Positions 44,743 through 53,686 of a DNA stretch of 64,000 nucleotides are shown here, one piece after another. Source of the stretch: Cryobacterium sp. PH31-AA6 (GTDB lineage: Bacteria > Actinomycetota > Actinomycetes > Actinomycetales > Microbacteriaceae). The stretch lies in the NCBI RefSeq assembly GCF_030063195.1, contig NZ_JASISS010000002.1, forward strand, positions 268,245 through 332,244, written 5' to 3'. The notes beneath the pieces were generated by a model. That model was not told where the DNA came from, did no database searches, and saw only the letters and a program-made list of their open reading frames with translations. A program made the position numbers and the translations under genes. Each line of letters begins with the position of its first letter. The first letter of the stretch is position 1.

Positions 44743-45582
44743 TTACAGGCGGGCGTTGTGGATGGAGCTGATCAGGATGGCCCTCGCACCCAGTTCGTAG
44801 AGGGCGTCCATGACGTGGTTCGTGTTCAGGCGCGGGATCATGACCCGCACGGCGACCCAGTCCGGGTCGTGCAGGGAGGAGACGGTGGGCGATTCGATCC
44901 CGGGGGCGAGCAGGCAGGCATCGTCGAGCAGGGAGGCCGGAATGTCGTAGTCCATCAGCACGTACTGGCGGGCGACGAGCACGCCCTGGAGCCGGCGGAG
45001 CAGCGTCGCGATCCCCGGCTTCTCGTTGTCCGAGGTGATCAGCACCGCCGTGGACTGGAGAATGACCGGGCCGAAGATGTCGAGGCCGGCCTTGCGCAGG
45101 GTGGAGCCGGTGGAGACCACGTCGGCGACGGCATCCGCGACCCCGAGCTGGACCGCCGATTCGACGGCGCCGTCAAGGGTGACGAGGTTGACCGCGACGT
45201 TGTGCGTGGCGAGGAACGCCTCGACCAGTCCGGGGTAGCTCGTCGCCACGCGGAGGCCCGACAGATCGGCGAGGTCGGTGAACCGGCCGGCGGGACCGGC
45301 GAAGCGGAAGGTGGAGTCGCCGAAGTCGAGGCTGGCGATCTCCGTGGCCGGGGAGCGGGAGTCGAGCAGCAGGTCCCGACCGGTGATCCCGACGTCGAGG
45401 GCGCCGGAGCCCACGTAAGTGGCGATGTCGCGGGGACGAAGATAGAAGAACTCCACGTCGTTGAGCGGGTCGGCGACGACGAGGTCGCGCGGGTCGCGAC
45501 GACCGGTGTATCCGGCCTCCGACAGCATCTGGGCGGCGGTTTCAGACAACGAGCCCTTGTTGGGCACGGCGATTCTCAGCAT
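44743..45582 (-). CDS. hisG: ATP phosphoribosyltransferase (long form)
   Basis: First and feedback-regulated step of histidine synthesis. The 279-residue length and the C-terminal ACT-like domain (about 200-279, VLMDYDIPASLLDDACLLAPGIESPTVSSLHDPDWVAVRVMIP) mark the long form, which is inhibited by histidine and needs no HisZ. N-terminal MLRIAVPNKGSLSETAAQML and VSTGSTLRKAGLDIFGPVILQSTAVLI are family signatures. GAAAG lies upstream of the ATG; 61 bases separate it from hisE. Confidence 0.97.
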   Translation of the reverse strand: MLRIAVPNKGSLSETAAQMLSEAGYTGRRDPRDLVVADPLNDVEFFYLRPRDIATYVGSGALDVGITGRDLLLDSRSPATEIASLDFGDSTFRFAGPAGRFTDLADLSGLRVATSYPGLVEAFLATHNVAVNLVTLDGAVESAVQLGVADAVADVVSTGSTLRKAGLDIFGPVILQSTAVLITSDNEKPGIATLLRRLQGVLVARQYVLMDYDIPASLLDDACLLAPGIESPTVSSLHDPDWVAVRVMIPRLNTNHVMDALYELGARAILISSIHNARL

Positions 45583-45643
45583 GGTGTTCTTTCAGCGATC
45601 AACGTTTGCGGGTTGTGGACGGAGTCGGCCGGTGGCCTGGCCG

Positions 45644-45907
45644 TCACAGATGCCGGTACACGTCGGCCGGGGTGAGCCCCTTCGCGAGCATGAGCACCTG
45701 CACGTGGTAGATGAGTTGCGACATCTCGGCCGCGGTCTCCTCGTCGCTTTGGAACTCGGCCGCCATCCAGACTTCCGCGGCTTCCTCAACGATCTTCTTA
45801 CCGATGGCGTGCACGCCGGCATCAAGCTCACGCACCGTCCCAGAGCCTTCAGGCCTGGTTCGTGCTTTGTCGCTGAGCTCAGCGAAGAGGGAGTCGAATG
45901 TCTTCAC
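45644..45907 (-). CDS. hisE: Phosphoribosyl-ATP pyrophosphohydrolase
   Basis: Removes pyrophosphate from PR-ATP in histidine synthesis. The 87-residue all-helical protein has [40 protein letters not shown] with the acidic metal site EEAAE and E..D. The start is GTG at 45907 with TAACCT six bases upstream. First gene of the his-trp string; hisG follows 61 bases on. Confidence 0.96.
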   Translation of the reverse strand: MKTFDSLFAELSDKARTRPEGSGTVRELDAGVHAIGKKIVEEAAEVWMAAEFQSDEETAAEMSQLIYHVQVLMLAKGLTPADVYRHL

Positions 45908-45919
45908 TCCCCTAGGTTA
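45905..45919 (-). promoter_or_regulatory. Leaderless promoter of hisE
   Basis: TAACCT (45919-45914, minus strand), six bases (AGGGGA), GTG start. The hexamer begins directly after the rpe stop TAG. The AGGGGA could resemble a Shine-Dalgarno but touches the start codon. Confidence 0.5.
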
Positions 45920-46588
45920 CTAGTGCCCGTGCCGGTGTTCGTCCGCGGCGGCCCGGAGGCGGGCGATCTGGGCGGCCGGGTCGGCGGCGTTGAACACGCT
46001 CGAACCGGCGACGAAGGTGTCGGCGCCGGCCTCGGCGGCGATCACGATGGTCTCCTCGGTGATGCCGCCGTCGACCTGCAACCAGACGTCGAGGCCGGTC
46101 TTGCGGACGGTCTCCGACAGCGTGCGGAGTTTGCGCATGGTCGAGGGCATGAAGCTTTGCCCGCCGAAGCCGGGCTCAACCGTCATCACCAGGACCTGGT
46201 CGAATTCGGGCAGGAGTTCAAGGTAGGGCTCGACGGCGGTGCCCGGCTTGAGCGCGATGCCGGCGCGGGCGCCGATACTCCGCAGTTTCCGGGCCAGACC
46301 GACCGGGTTGGTGGTGGCCTCCGCGTGGAAGGTCACCGAGAACGCACCCGCTTCGGCATAGCCGGGGGCCCAACGCTCGGGGTTCTCGATCATCAGGTGC
46401 ACGTCGAACGGAAGCGGTGACACCTCGGCCAGGCGAGAGACGACGGGCGGGCCGAAGGTGAGATTCGGCACGAAATGGTTGTCCATGATGTCCACGTGAA
46501 CGAGGTCGGCGGTGCTGATGCGGCCCAACTCACGTTCGAGGTTGGCGAAGTCGGCGGCGAGAATGCTCGGGTTGATCCTGGAGGGCAT
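45920..46588 (-). CDS. rpe: Ribulose-phosphate 3-epimerase
   Basis: Interconverts ribulose 5-phosphate and xylulose 5-phosphate in the pentose phosphate pathway. The 222-residue barrel has INPSILAADFANLERE, the metal and acid site VHVDIMDNHFVPNLTFGPPVV, MTVEPGFGGQSFM and the second acid VDGGI. TAGGGT lies six bases before the ATG. It follows rsmB, as in M. tuberculosis (fmt-fmu-rpe). The stop is followed directly by the hisE promoter. Confidence 0.97.
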   Translation of the reverse strand: MPSRINPSILAADFANLERELGRISTADLVHVDIMDNHFVPNLTFGPPVVSRLAEVSPLPFDVHLMIENPERWAPGYAEAGAFSVTFHAEATTNPVGLARKLRSIGARAGIALKPGTAVEPYLELLPEFDQVLVMTVEPGFGGQSFMPSTMRKLRTLSETVRKTGLDVWLQVDGGITEETIVIAAEAGADTFVAGSSVFNAADPAAQIARLRAAADEHRHGH

Positions 46589-46600
46589 GCCTTCACCCTA
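46586..46600 (-). promoter_or_regulatory. Leaderless promoter of rpe
   Basis: TAGGGT (46600-46595, minus strand), six bases (GAAGGC), ATG. GAAGG is too close to the start for a normal Shine-Dalgarno. Confidence 0.45.
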
Positions 46601-46629
46601 GCCCGTGGCATCCACCCGTCGCCGACCGG

Positions 46630-46643
46630 CCCCGCCGGCGGGG
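46630..46643 (-). terminator. Palindromic hairpin after rsmB
   Basis: CCCCGCC (46630-46636) and GGCGGGG (46637-46643) form a perfect 14-base palindrome 6 bases past the rsmB stop; it probably folds with a small opened loop and separates rsmB from rpe. Confidence 0.5.
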
Positions 46644-46648
46644 TGGGT

Positions 46649-48073
46649 TCAGGCGGTGCGCTCGAGCAGGGTGATGAACATGGCGTCCGTGCCGTGTCGG
46701 TGCGGCCAGAGCTGAACGCTCCCGCCCGCATCCGGCAGGTCGAGCGGCGAGGCGGCGATGGCCTGAACGACTCCCTTGGTGTCCAGGGTGCGAACGGTGC
46801 CGCCCCATTTCTTGAGCGCCGTCGCCACGATGCCCCTGGTCTCGGCGATGTGCGGCGAACAGGTGACGTAGGCGAGGATGCCGCCCGGTTTGAGCGCGCC
46901 GAGGGCGGCGTCGATCAGGCCGGACTGCAGGTCACTGAGCTCGGCGACGTCCCTGGGCTGTTTGCGCCAGCGGGCCTCCGGGCGGCGGCGGAGGGCGCCC
47001 AGCCCGGTGCAGGGTGCGTCGAGGAGGATGCGGTCGAAGGCCTCGGGGTGGGTGTCTCCGAAGCCCGTGCCGTCTTCCTCCCAGACCGGGACCTCTGCCG
47101 GCACGGCGGCAAGCGCCTTGCGCACGAGGGTGGCCCGGGCGGGGACGAGTTCGTTGGCGACGAGTTCGGCGCCCGCTGCGTTGGCCTCGGCGGCGAGCAG
47201 GGCGGCCTTGCCGCCCGGGCCGGCACAGAGGTCGAGCCAGCGCTCTCCCTGTCGTGCGGGGCGCGCCCTGCTGAGGGCCAGGGCTGCCAGCTGCGAGCCC
47301 TCGTCCTGCACCCTGATGCGTCCGTTGTGGTCGTGCATGAGGTGTACCGGGTCGCCGCCGGCCAGCACGAATCCGGTCGGTGAGAATCGGTTGGGTTCGC
47401 CGAGGCCGTCGGTCGCGCCCTTGGGGACGAGGCCGGGCAGCGCGACCATGTTCACCCGCGGTGCGGCGTTGTCGGCGATCAGCAGGTCTTCGAGCTCGTC
47501 TTCGCGGCCTTCGAGTCGCAGGGACTGGCGGAAGGCGCGAACGACCCAGACCGGGTGCGAGTGTTCGACCGCGAGGCGGTCGTCTTCGCCGGTGGCGTCG
47601 GCAAGGATCCGCTCGCGCCATTCCTCCGTGCTCGACCGGGAGATGGTGCGCAGTACCCCGTTGGTGAAGCCGGTGGCCGCCCGGGACCCGACCTGCCTGG
47701 CCAGTTCAACCGATTCGTTGACCGCGGCGTGGGTCGCGACCCGGGTCGCGAGCAACTGGTGCGCGCCCAGCCGCAGGACGTCGAGGATCGCGGGGTCGAT
47801 GGCGGAGACCGGGCGCCCGGCCGCTTCGGCGATGACCCGGTCGTAGAAGCCCTGCATCCGCAGGGTCCCGTAGGTCAGTTCGGTGGCCAGGGCGGCGTCC
47901 GCCGTGTTCAGTGCGGCCCGTTTGATCCGGGTGGGCAGCAGCAGGTTCGCGTATGCGTCGGATTCCCGCACGGCCGCGATCACCTCGTAGGCGACTCGCC
48001 TGGCCGGCTGGACGAAATCCTGTTGGGGGCGTGCTCGGTCCGGCCTCCGGTCCCTGCCCCGCTGGTCGCTCAT
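46649..48073 (-). CDS. rsmB: 16S rRNA m5C methyltransferase RsmB/Fmu
   Basis: Methylates a cytosine of 16S rRNA (C967 in E. coli). The 474-residue protein has an N-terminal NusB-like RNA-binding domain (about 20-170), then a SAM methyltransferase with LDLCAGPGGKAALLAAEA, ILLDAPCTGLGALRRRPEARWRK (first Cys) and the catalytic VTCSPHIAETRGIV. The ATG at 48073 overlaps the fmt stop by four bases, preferred over an upstream in-frame start at 48112. Confidence 0.95.
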   Translation of the reverse strand: MSDQRGRDRRPDRARPQQDFVQPARRVAYEVIAAVRESDAYANLLLPTRIKRAALNTADAALATELTYGTLRMQGFYDRVIAEAAGRPVSAIDPAILDVLRLGAHQLLATRVATHAAVNESVELARQVGSRAATGFTNGVLRTISRSSTEEWRERILADATGEDDRLAVEHSHPVWVVRAFRQSLRLEGREDELEDLLIADNAAPRVNMVALPGLVPKGATDGLGEPNRFSPTGFVLAGGDPVHLMHDHNGRIRVQDEGSQLAALALSRARPARQGERWLDLCAGPGGKAALLAAEANAAGAELVANELVPARATLVRKALAAVPAEVPVWEEDGTGFGDTHPEAFDRILLDAPCTGLGALRRRPEARWRKQPRDVAELSDLQSGLIDAALGALKPGGILAYVTCSPHIAETRGIVATALKKWGGTVRTLDTKGVVQAIAASPLDLPDAGGSVQLWPHRHGTDAMFITLLERTA

Positions 48074-48987
48074 GAGGCGACCACTTCCGTCGCTGACACT
48101 CCGCGCCACCACTCCATTGCCTTCATCTTCGTCTTTCCCGCCGGTTGCACGGTCAGGAGCTCGAGTGGCTCCGTCCCGGTGCCGACCAGCACCTTCTTGT
48201 CGATCTCTCGAATGACTCCTGCCGGTATCGGCAGTGCCCCGTCGGACGGGGCGAGATCGAGGAGTTTGAGGCGCCCGGAGTTCACCGTGGTGAACGCGCC
48301 GGGCTCAGGGGTGACCCCGCGCACCCGGTTGTAGACGGTCTCCGCCGGGGCGGACCAGTCTATCCGGGCGTCGTCGAGGGTGAGTTTCGGGGCCAGGGTG
48401 ACGTCGCCGGTCTGGTCCACCGCAACCGCTCGCCCCGATTCGAGGTCGTCGATCACGTCGAGCAGCACGCGTGCGCCGCTTTCGCTCAGCCCGGCGAGAA
48501 GGCTCCCGGCCGTCGCATGCGCTCCGATGGTCTCCGACACCATGGCGAAGACGGCGCCGGCGTCGAGCTCAGGCACGAGCTGGAACACGGCCGCACCGGT
48601 CCTCGTGTCCCCATTGATCAGGGCACGCTGCACCGGCGCGGCACCCCGCCAGCGGGGAAGCAGGGAGAAATGCAGGTTGATCCAGCCGAGGCGCGGAACC
48701 GAGAGCAGCGGCTCCCTGACGAGTCCCCCGTAGGCGACGATCACACCGAGGTCGGGGGCCAGTGCCGCGATCTCGGCGGTGGCCTCGTCGCCCAGCCGGT
48801 TGGTCTTGAGCATGTGCAGGCCCAGGTCCGCCGCGGCCTGGCCGACCGGCGAGGGGGTGAGCGTGCGCTTGCGGCCGAGCGGCGCATCCGACCGCGTCAC
48901 CACGCCGACGAGGTCGTGTGGCGAGTCGGCCAACAGCGCCAGGCTGGGCACTGCCGCCTGGGGGGTGCCCGCGAAGACGATTTTCAT
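48070..48987 (-). CDS. fmt: Methionyl-tRNA formyltransferase
   Basis: Formylates Met-tRNA(fMet) for initiation. The 305-residue protein shows the catalytic segment NLHFSLLPRWRGAAPVQ with Asn104, His106 and the serine-loop, and Asp142 in ELDAGAVF, then an OB-like C-terminal tRNA-binding domain. The start is adjacent to the priA stop, with no gap, and the stop overlaps rsmB. Order priA-fmt-rsmB-rpe is conserved. Confidence 0.97.
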   Translation of the reverse strand: MKIVFAGTPQAAVPSLALLADSPHDLVGVVTRSDAPLGRKRTLTPSPVGQAAADLGLHMLKTNRLGDEATAEIAALAPDLGVIVAYGGLVREPLLSVPRLGWINLHFSLLPRWRGAAPVQRALINGDTRTGAAVFQLVPELDAGAVFAMVSETIGAHATAGSLLAGLSESGARVLLDVIDDLESGRAVAVDQTGDVTLAPKLTLDDARIDWSAPAETVYNRVRGVTPEPGAFTTVNSGRLKLLDLAPSDGALPIPAGVIREIDKKVLVGTGTEPLELLTVQPAGKTKMKAMEWWRGVSATEVVAS

Positions 48988-51036
48988 TTAGAGCAGCTCC
49001 GGGTCGTCGAATCGTACTTTGAGTGTAGGGGCCGCACGGAAGGGCGCGCCCTTCGGACGCCGTCGCCTGGCGGCATTGCGCACAATGGCGGCCTTCAGCA
49101 GGCGGGCGGTTTCATCGCCGCTCGCATAGGGGAAACGGACTATCGCGCGCACGAGCGGCTCACCGGCGTCGACGGGTCCGAGAACGTCGAGGCCGGCCAC
49201 CTGGTCAAGGTCGACGAGGGCCGCGGCAACGTCATCGGCGGTCCCGGTGACGGATGCCGCCCGGACGGCGGGCGGGAACCTCAGCTGGCGCCGGTCGGCC
49301 AGCTCCGCGGCGGCGTGCGACTCCGGCTGCCAGGAGTTCAGGGCCCTGGCCAGGGTGCCGCCGACGCCGACGAGCATCACGGATGCCCCAGGCGCGGCGA
49401 GTGCGGCCGTATTGCACCAGGCGCGGAGGCTGTCATCGCCGACGCGGAGGGATTCGCGGGCCAGCATCCGTTCGCCGTCGAGCAGCAGAATGGCCAGGTA
49501 ACCTCCCGCCGGGATCGGTTCGGCGCCGCGGGTGGCAATCACCAGAGCCGGCGTCGAGCCGAGCTGCTGCACCTGGTGGTCGCCGTCGGCGATGATCACC
49601 CTGGCTCCGGGGAAAGCCCGGCCGAGTTCCTCCGCGGTGCGGCCGGTGCCCAGGCTGACGACCCTGAGTTTGGTGCCTTCGCAGTGCGCGCAGCTCCAGT
49701 CGGCGGCCAGCGCCCCGCACCAGCGGCAGGAGGGCAGCGACGACGCCGACGCGAGGCCGAGCGGACCCTGGCAGCTGGTGCATCGGGCTGCTTTCTTGCA
49801 GGTCTGGCAGGCAAGCATGGGTGCGTAGCCCGGGCTGGCGACCTGCACGAGCACGGGACCGTGCTGGAGCGCGTCACGCGCGGCCTGCCAGGCAGCGGAC
49901 GGGATGCGTGCGGCGCGCGCCTGCTGGTCGGGAGCGGCCTGGAAATCGGTGGGGATCACCCGCGGGTGCCGGTTCCGATTCGGGCGCACCTCACCCAGCC
50001 AGCCGAGTTCGACGAGGCGTTGAACCTCGACCGTGCGGGTGTGGCCGAGGAAAAGGAGAGCACAGTCGGCCTGTCCCTGCCGCACGAGTGCGGCATCCCT
50101 GGCGTGTACGTAGGGGCTCAGCGGCTCGCCGTGCAGCGGGTCGCCGTCGTCCCAGAGCGCGATCAGGCCCAGGTCGTGCGCCGGAGCGTAGACGGCGGAG
50201 CGGTTTCCCAGGACGATGCGTGGAGCCGGCGCGAGGCAGGCGAGAAAGGCACGGTAGCGGTCGGCGTTGGGCTGGCGAGCATCGACCCGGCTGACCGAGT
50301 CGGCCGGCGCGAGGAGATCCAGGGCGGCCTGGACCTGGTCCTGGTCCCGGTAGTCGGGCACGATCAGCAGGCTGCTCTTCCCCTCGAAGAGGGCGGTCAC
50401 GGCGAGTTCGGCCATGGTGTGGGCCCAGCGCCCGATGGTGTCGCCGCAGGGCAGGAGCATCAGCTCCGGCACGGCGGCCACGCAGAGCCGTTTTCGTTCG
50501 GCGACGGCGGTATCGAGCGTGTCGCCCGGGTAGTCGACGAAGACATCCCCGGGAGCCCCGGACTCTGCAGCGGCTGCAGGGGCTGCAGGGGCTGCCGCGC
50601 TCTGCCCGGCCGCGCGTGCGGCCAGCCAGGCCTTCTCGACCCGCACCTGCCGTGGCGGCACGGCGAGCCGGATGATGTCACTCGCGTTGCCCGCGGCACG
50701 GTCGGCGACCCGCCTGGCCAGCGCCCAGACCTCCGGGGTGAGCACGGGCGCCTCGGACACGACGGAGTCCAGCGGACTGAGCGCGCCCTGGTAGTCGGGG
50801 GTGAGCCCGTCCAGGGTCCCCGGCGTTGCCCCGGCCGGGGCGGCATCCGACGCGCCGACGACCTCGATCAGATAGCCGTCCGCCACCCGTCCCGCCGAGC
50901 GGAGCGGCACGCGTACGCGCACGCCGGGGACCGCGAGGCTCGCCAGTTCCTCCGGAATGCGGTAGTCGAAAAGGTGGTCGAGCTGCGGCAGGGGTGAATC
51001 GATCAGCACCCGTGCCACGAGGCCGGTGCGGGTCAT
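48988..51036 (-). CDS. priA: Primosomal protein PriA, actinobacterial helicase-deficient type
   Basis: Replication restart protein. The 682-residue protein has the N-terminal DNA-binding domain (VARVLIDSPLPQLDHLFDYRIPEE) and a zinc-binding cysteine cluster (CQTCKKAARCTSC...CRWCGALAADWSCAHC). The helicase motifs are degenerate: in place of GxxGSGKT there is VTALFEGKSSLLIVPDYRD, and in place of the DEAH box, LIALWDDGDPLHG. It should bind forks but not unwind DNA, as noted for other actinobacteria. It lies between metK and fmt with minimal spacing. A short Ala-Ala-Pro run (residues about 143-160) looks like a slippage-prone linker. Confidence 0.93.
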   Translation of the reverse strand: MTRTGLVARVLIDSPLPQLDHLFDYRIPEELASLAVPGVRVRVPLRSAGRVADGYLIEVVGASDAAPAGATPGTLDGLTPDYQGALSPLDSVVSEAPVLTPEVWALARRVADRAAGNASDIIRLAVPPRQVRVEKAWLAARAAGQSAAAPAAPAAAAESGAPGDVFVDYPGDTLDTAVAERKRLCVAAVPELMLLPCGDTIGRWAHTMAELAVTALFEGKSSLLIVPDYRDQDQVQAALDLLAPADSVSRVDARQPNADRYRAFLACLAPAPRIVLGNRSAVYAPAHDLGLIALWDDGDPLHGEPLSPYVHARDAALVRQGQADCALLFLGHTRTVEVQRLVELGWLGEVRPNRNRHPRVIPTDFQAAPDQQARAARIPSAAWQAARDALQHGPVLVQVASPGYAPMLACQTCKKAARCTSCQGPLGLASASSLPSCRWCGALAADWSCAHCEGTKLRVVSLGTGRTAEELGRAFPGARVIIADGDHQVQQLGSTPALVIATRGAEPIPAGGYLAILLLDGERMLARESLRVGDDSLRAWCNTAALAAPGASVMLVGVGGTLARALNSWQPESHAAAELADRRQLRFPPAVRAASVTGTADDVAAALVDLDQVAGLDVLGPVDAGEPLVRAIVRFPYASGDETARLLKAAIVRNAARRRRPKGAPFRAAPTLKVRFDDPELL

Positions 51037-51038
51037 CG

Positions 51039-52232
51039 TTACAGCCCGGCGGCGCTTCTCAGCTCGTCGACCCGGTCGAGCCGCTCCCAGGTGAAGTCGG
51101 GAAGCTCCCGGCCGAAGTGGCCGTAGGTCGCCGTCTTGGCGTAGATCGGGCGGAGCAGATCCAGTGATTGGATGATCGCGGCCGGACGCAGGTCGAAGAC
51201 TTCCCTGATCGCGGCCGTGATCTCCTTGTCGGACAGGGTGCCGGTTCCGAAGGTCTCGACGTAGAGCCCGACCGGGGAGGCCTTGCCGATCGCGTAGGCG
51301 ACCTGGATTTCCAGCCGCTCGGCGAGGCCGGCGGCCACGGCGTTCTTGGCCACCCAGCGCATCGCGTAGGCGGCGGACCGGTCGACCTTGGACGGGTCCT
51401 TGCCGCTGAACGCTCCCCCGCCGTGGCGGCTCGAGCCACCGTAGGTGTCGATGATGATCTTGCGCCCGGTCAGGCCGGCGTCACCCTGCGGACCCCCGAT
51501 CTCGAATCGGCCGGTCGGGTTGATCAGCAGGTTCAGGTCTGTGGAGTCGAGTGCGACCCGGTCGAGCACGGGCCGGATGACGAGTTCCTCGACCTCCGCG
51601 CGGAGCTGCTCGTTGGACACGGACTTCGAGTGCTGGGTCGAGAGCACGACGGTCTCGACGGTGCGCGGAGTGATGCCGTCGTAGCCGATGGTGACCTGAG
51701 TCTTGCCGTCGGGGCGAAGGTAGTCCAGTTCGCCGGTCTTGCGTACCTCGGCGAGGCGTTCCGCGAGGCGGTGCGCGATCCAGATCGGGATCGGCATGAG
51801 CTCGGGGGTCTCCCGGGTCGCGTAGCCGAACATGATGCCCTGGTCGCCGGCGCCCTGCCGGTCGAAGTCGTCGATGCTCGATTGCTCGCGACGTTCGAAG
51901 GCATTATCGACGCCCTGGGCGATGTCCGGGGACTGCCCGCCGATGGAGATCTCCACGCCGCAGGAGCGCCCGTCGAACCAGACGTCGGAGGAGTCGTAGC
52001 CGATGTCGGTGATGCACTTGCGCACGATCGAGGGAATTTCGACGTAGGCCTCGGTGGTGACCTCTCCGGCCACGTGTACGAGCCCGGTGGTGACGAGGGT
52101 CTCGACCGCGACGCGGCTGTGCGGGTCCTCGGCCAGGAGCGCGTCCAGGATGCTGTCGGAGATCTGGTCGCAGATCTTGTCGGGGTGGCCTTCGGTGACT
52201 GATTCCGAGGTGAAGAGGCGTAGATCGCTCAT
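51039..52232 (-). CDS. metK: S-adenosylmethionine synthetase
   Basis: Makes SAM from methionine and ATP. The 397-residue protein starts [26 protein letters not shown] (His16, Asp18 at the active site), has [12 protein letters not shown] and [26 protein letters not shown]. The start is at 52232; an earlier in-frame start would add 22 residues. SAM made here would feed RsmB and TmsB among others. I saw no SAM riboswitch in the 142 bases upstream. Confidence 0.98.
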   Translation of the reverse strand: MSDLRLFTSESVTEGHPDKICDQISDSILDALLAEDPHSRVAVETLVTTGLVHVAGEVTTEAYVEIPSIVRKCITDIGYDSSDVWFDGRSCGVEISIGGQSPDIAQGVDNAFERREQSSIDDFDRQGAGDQGIMFGYATRETPELMPIPIWIAHRLAERLAEVRKTGELDYLRPDGKTQVTIGYDGITPRTVETVVLSTQHSKSVSNEQLRAEVEELVIRPVLDRVALDSTDLNLLINPTGRFEIGGPQGDAGLTGRKIIIDTYGGSSRHGGGAFSGKDPSKVDRSAAYAMRWVAKNAVAAGLAERLEIQVAYAIGKASPVGLYVETFGTGTLSDKEITAAIREVFDLRPAAIIQSLDLLRPIYAKTATYGHFGRELPDFTWERLDRVDELRSAAGL

Positions 52233-52316
52233 CTGGCCCGTCTCTGTTGATGGTTCGTGTACGTGGGGAAATTCGGCTGCCCTGAAGGTGGGAAACAAGC
52301 CGGACGCGGGAAACGA

Positions 52317-52342
52317 GCCGCCGGGTGACCGTCGCCGGCGGC
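52317..52342 (-). terminator. Hairpin between coaBC and metK
   Basis: GCCGCCGG (52317-52324) pairs with CCGGCGGC (52335-52342) with a 10-base loop, 32 bases after the coaBC stop. Confidence 0.6.
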
Positions 52343-52374
52343 GGTCTCGGCAGGCAGGTCCGGCTCAGCGGGAA

Positions 52375-53661
52375 TCAGCGAAGCAGGTCAAGGATGCGCT
52401 CGGCCACCGACAATTTGCTGCCGGAGGCCTCAATCACTATATCTCCGCGACCGTCGAGCACCCTGACCTCGTTACGTTCGGAGGCGAAACCCTCGGTCCA
52501 ACCCACCCTGTTGAGGACGAGGTAGTCACAGCCCTTGCGGGCGACCTTCTCCCGGCCGAGGGTGAGCAGCCTGTCGGGATCGGATTCGGTTTCCGCGGCG
52601 AAGCCGATGACGACCTGCCCCGGTTTCTTCGCGGCCGCGAGCCCGGCAAGGATGTCTGGGTTGCGCACGAGGGTGAGCATGAGGGTGTCGCCCGTGTCGT
52701 CCTTCTTGATCTTCTCCGGGCGCACCTCCGCGGGCCGGTAGTCGGCCACGGCGGCCGCCATGATCACCACGTCGGCGTCGACCGCGGCAATGCTCATCGC
52801 CCGGTCGAGTTCGGCGGCGGTTCCCACGGGGCGCAGGTCGACCTGTTCCGGTGCAGGCACCTCGAGATTGGCGGCGACGAGGACGACGGAGGCCCCTCGG
52901 GCGACGGCGGCCTCGGCCAGCGCAACGCCCTGTTTGCCGCTGGACCGGTTGCCGAGGAAACGCACCGGGTCGAGGGGTTCCCTGGTTCCCCCGGCCGAGA
53001 TGACGATCCGCTTCCCGCGCAGGTCTCCGAGATTCCCGGCCACGCCAGCAGCGGCCGTGTCTGAGGCGGCCAGGTCTGAGGCGGCCAGGTCTGAGGCGGC
53101 CAGGTCTGAGGCGGCCAGGTCTGAGGCGGCCAGCGCGGCGAGGGCAGCGGCGACGATCGTGTCGGGCTCCTCCATCCGGCCAGCGCCGGAATCGGCGCCG
53201 GTGAGCCGTCCCGTGCCTGGTCCGACCACGACGACGCCGCGCTCGCGCAGTGTCTGCACGTTTGCCCGGGTGGCGGCGTTGTTCCACATCTCGGTGTGCA
53301 TCGCGGGGGCGATCACCAGCGGCGCTGTGCTGGCCAGGATGGTGTTGCCGAGCAGGTCGTCTGCCAGTCCGCAGGCGAGTTTGGCGATGGTGTGCGCGGT
53401 GGCCGGCGCCACGACGATCAGGTCGGCCGACTGGCCGATTGCGACGTGTCTGACCTCGGCGACGCCCTCATAGAGGTCGGTGTGCACCGGGTTGCGGGAG
53501 ATGGCCTCGAGCGTGGGTTTACCAACGAAACGCAGGGCGGCCGTCGTGGCGACGACGTGCACGGAGTCCCCGCGCAACACAAAAGCGCGCACGATGTTGA
53601 CGGCCTTATATGCTGCGATCCCGCCGGTTATCCCGACGACGATCGTGCGACCTGACGACAT
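52375..53661 (-). CDS. coaBC: Phosphopantothenoylcysteine decarboxylase / phosphopantothenate-cysteine ligase
   Basis: Bifunctional enzyme of coenzyme A synthesis. From ATG at 53661 (428 residues) the N-terminal CoaC flavoprotein has GITGGIAAYKAVNIVRAF, VAPATAHTIAKLACGLADDLL and APAMHTEMWNNAATRAN; the C-terminal CoaB ligase has ISAGGTREPLDPVRFLGNRSSGKQGVALAEAA and AAVADYRP. Between them is an unusual linker of five AASDL/T repeats (about residues 176-200) coded by a 15-bp DNA tandem repeat. An upstream reading to 53760 would overlap rpoZ and is rejected. It follows rpoZ in the pyr-gmk-rpoZ string, as in M. tuberculosis. Confidence 0.96.
   Translation of the reverse strand: MSSGRTIVVGITGGIAAYKAVNIVRAFVLRGDSVHVVATTAALRFVGKPTLEAISRNPVHTDLYEGVAEVRHVAIGQSADLIVVAPATAHTIAKLACGLADDLLGNTILASTAPLVIAPAMHTEMWNNAATRANVQTLRERGVVVVGPGTGRLTGADSGAGRMEEPDTIVAAALAALAASDLAASDLAASDLAASDLAASDTAAAGVAGNLGDLRGKRIVISAGGTREPLDPVRFLGNRSSGKQGVALAEAAVARGASVVLVAANLEVPAPEQVDLRPVGTAAELDRAMSIAAVDADVVIMAAAVADYRPAEVRPEKIKKDDTGDTLMLTLVRNPDILAGLAAAKKPGQVVIGFAAETESDPDRLLTLGREKVARKGCDYLVLNRVGWTEGFASERNEVRVLDGRGDIVIEASGSKLSVAERILDLLR
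53060..53134. repeat. 15-bp tandem repeat, five units, in coaBC
   Basis: TCTGAGGCGGCCAGG repeated five times (53060-53134), identical except for the last base of unit five. Translates to five AASDL/AASDT units in the CoaC-CoaB linker. Near-perfect identity suggests recent expansion by slippage. Confidence 0.95.
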
Positions 53662-53686
53662 CCTGCGCGCTCGAGTGTGCCGGCGG

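Noticed and set aside
43485..46588. T-box or leader-peptide attenuator for his or trp genes
   Set aside because: No Trp- or His-codon-rich short frame or T-box sequence stands before hisE, hisG or trpE; spacing is too short.
52233..52374. SAM riboswitch before metK
   Set aside because: I could not find the conserved core of any SAM riboswitch class; only a hairpin fitting a coaBC terminator is visible.
53060..53134. Direct repeats as a CRISPR array
   Set aside because: Units are contiguous 15-mers without spacers and are in frame with coaBC.
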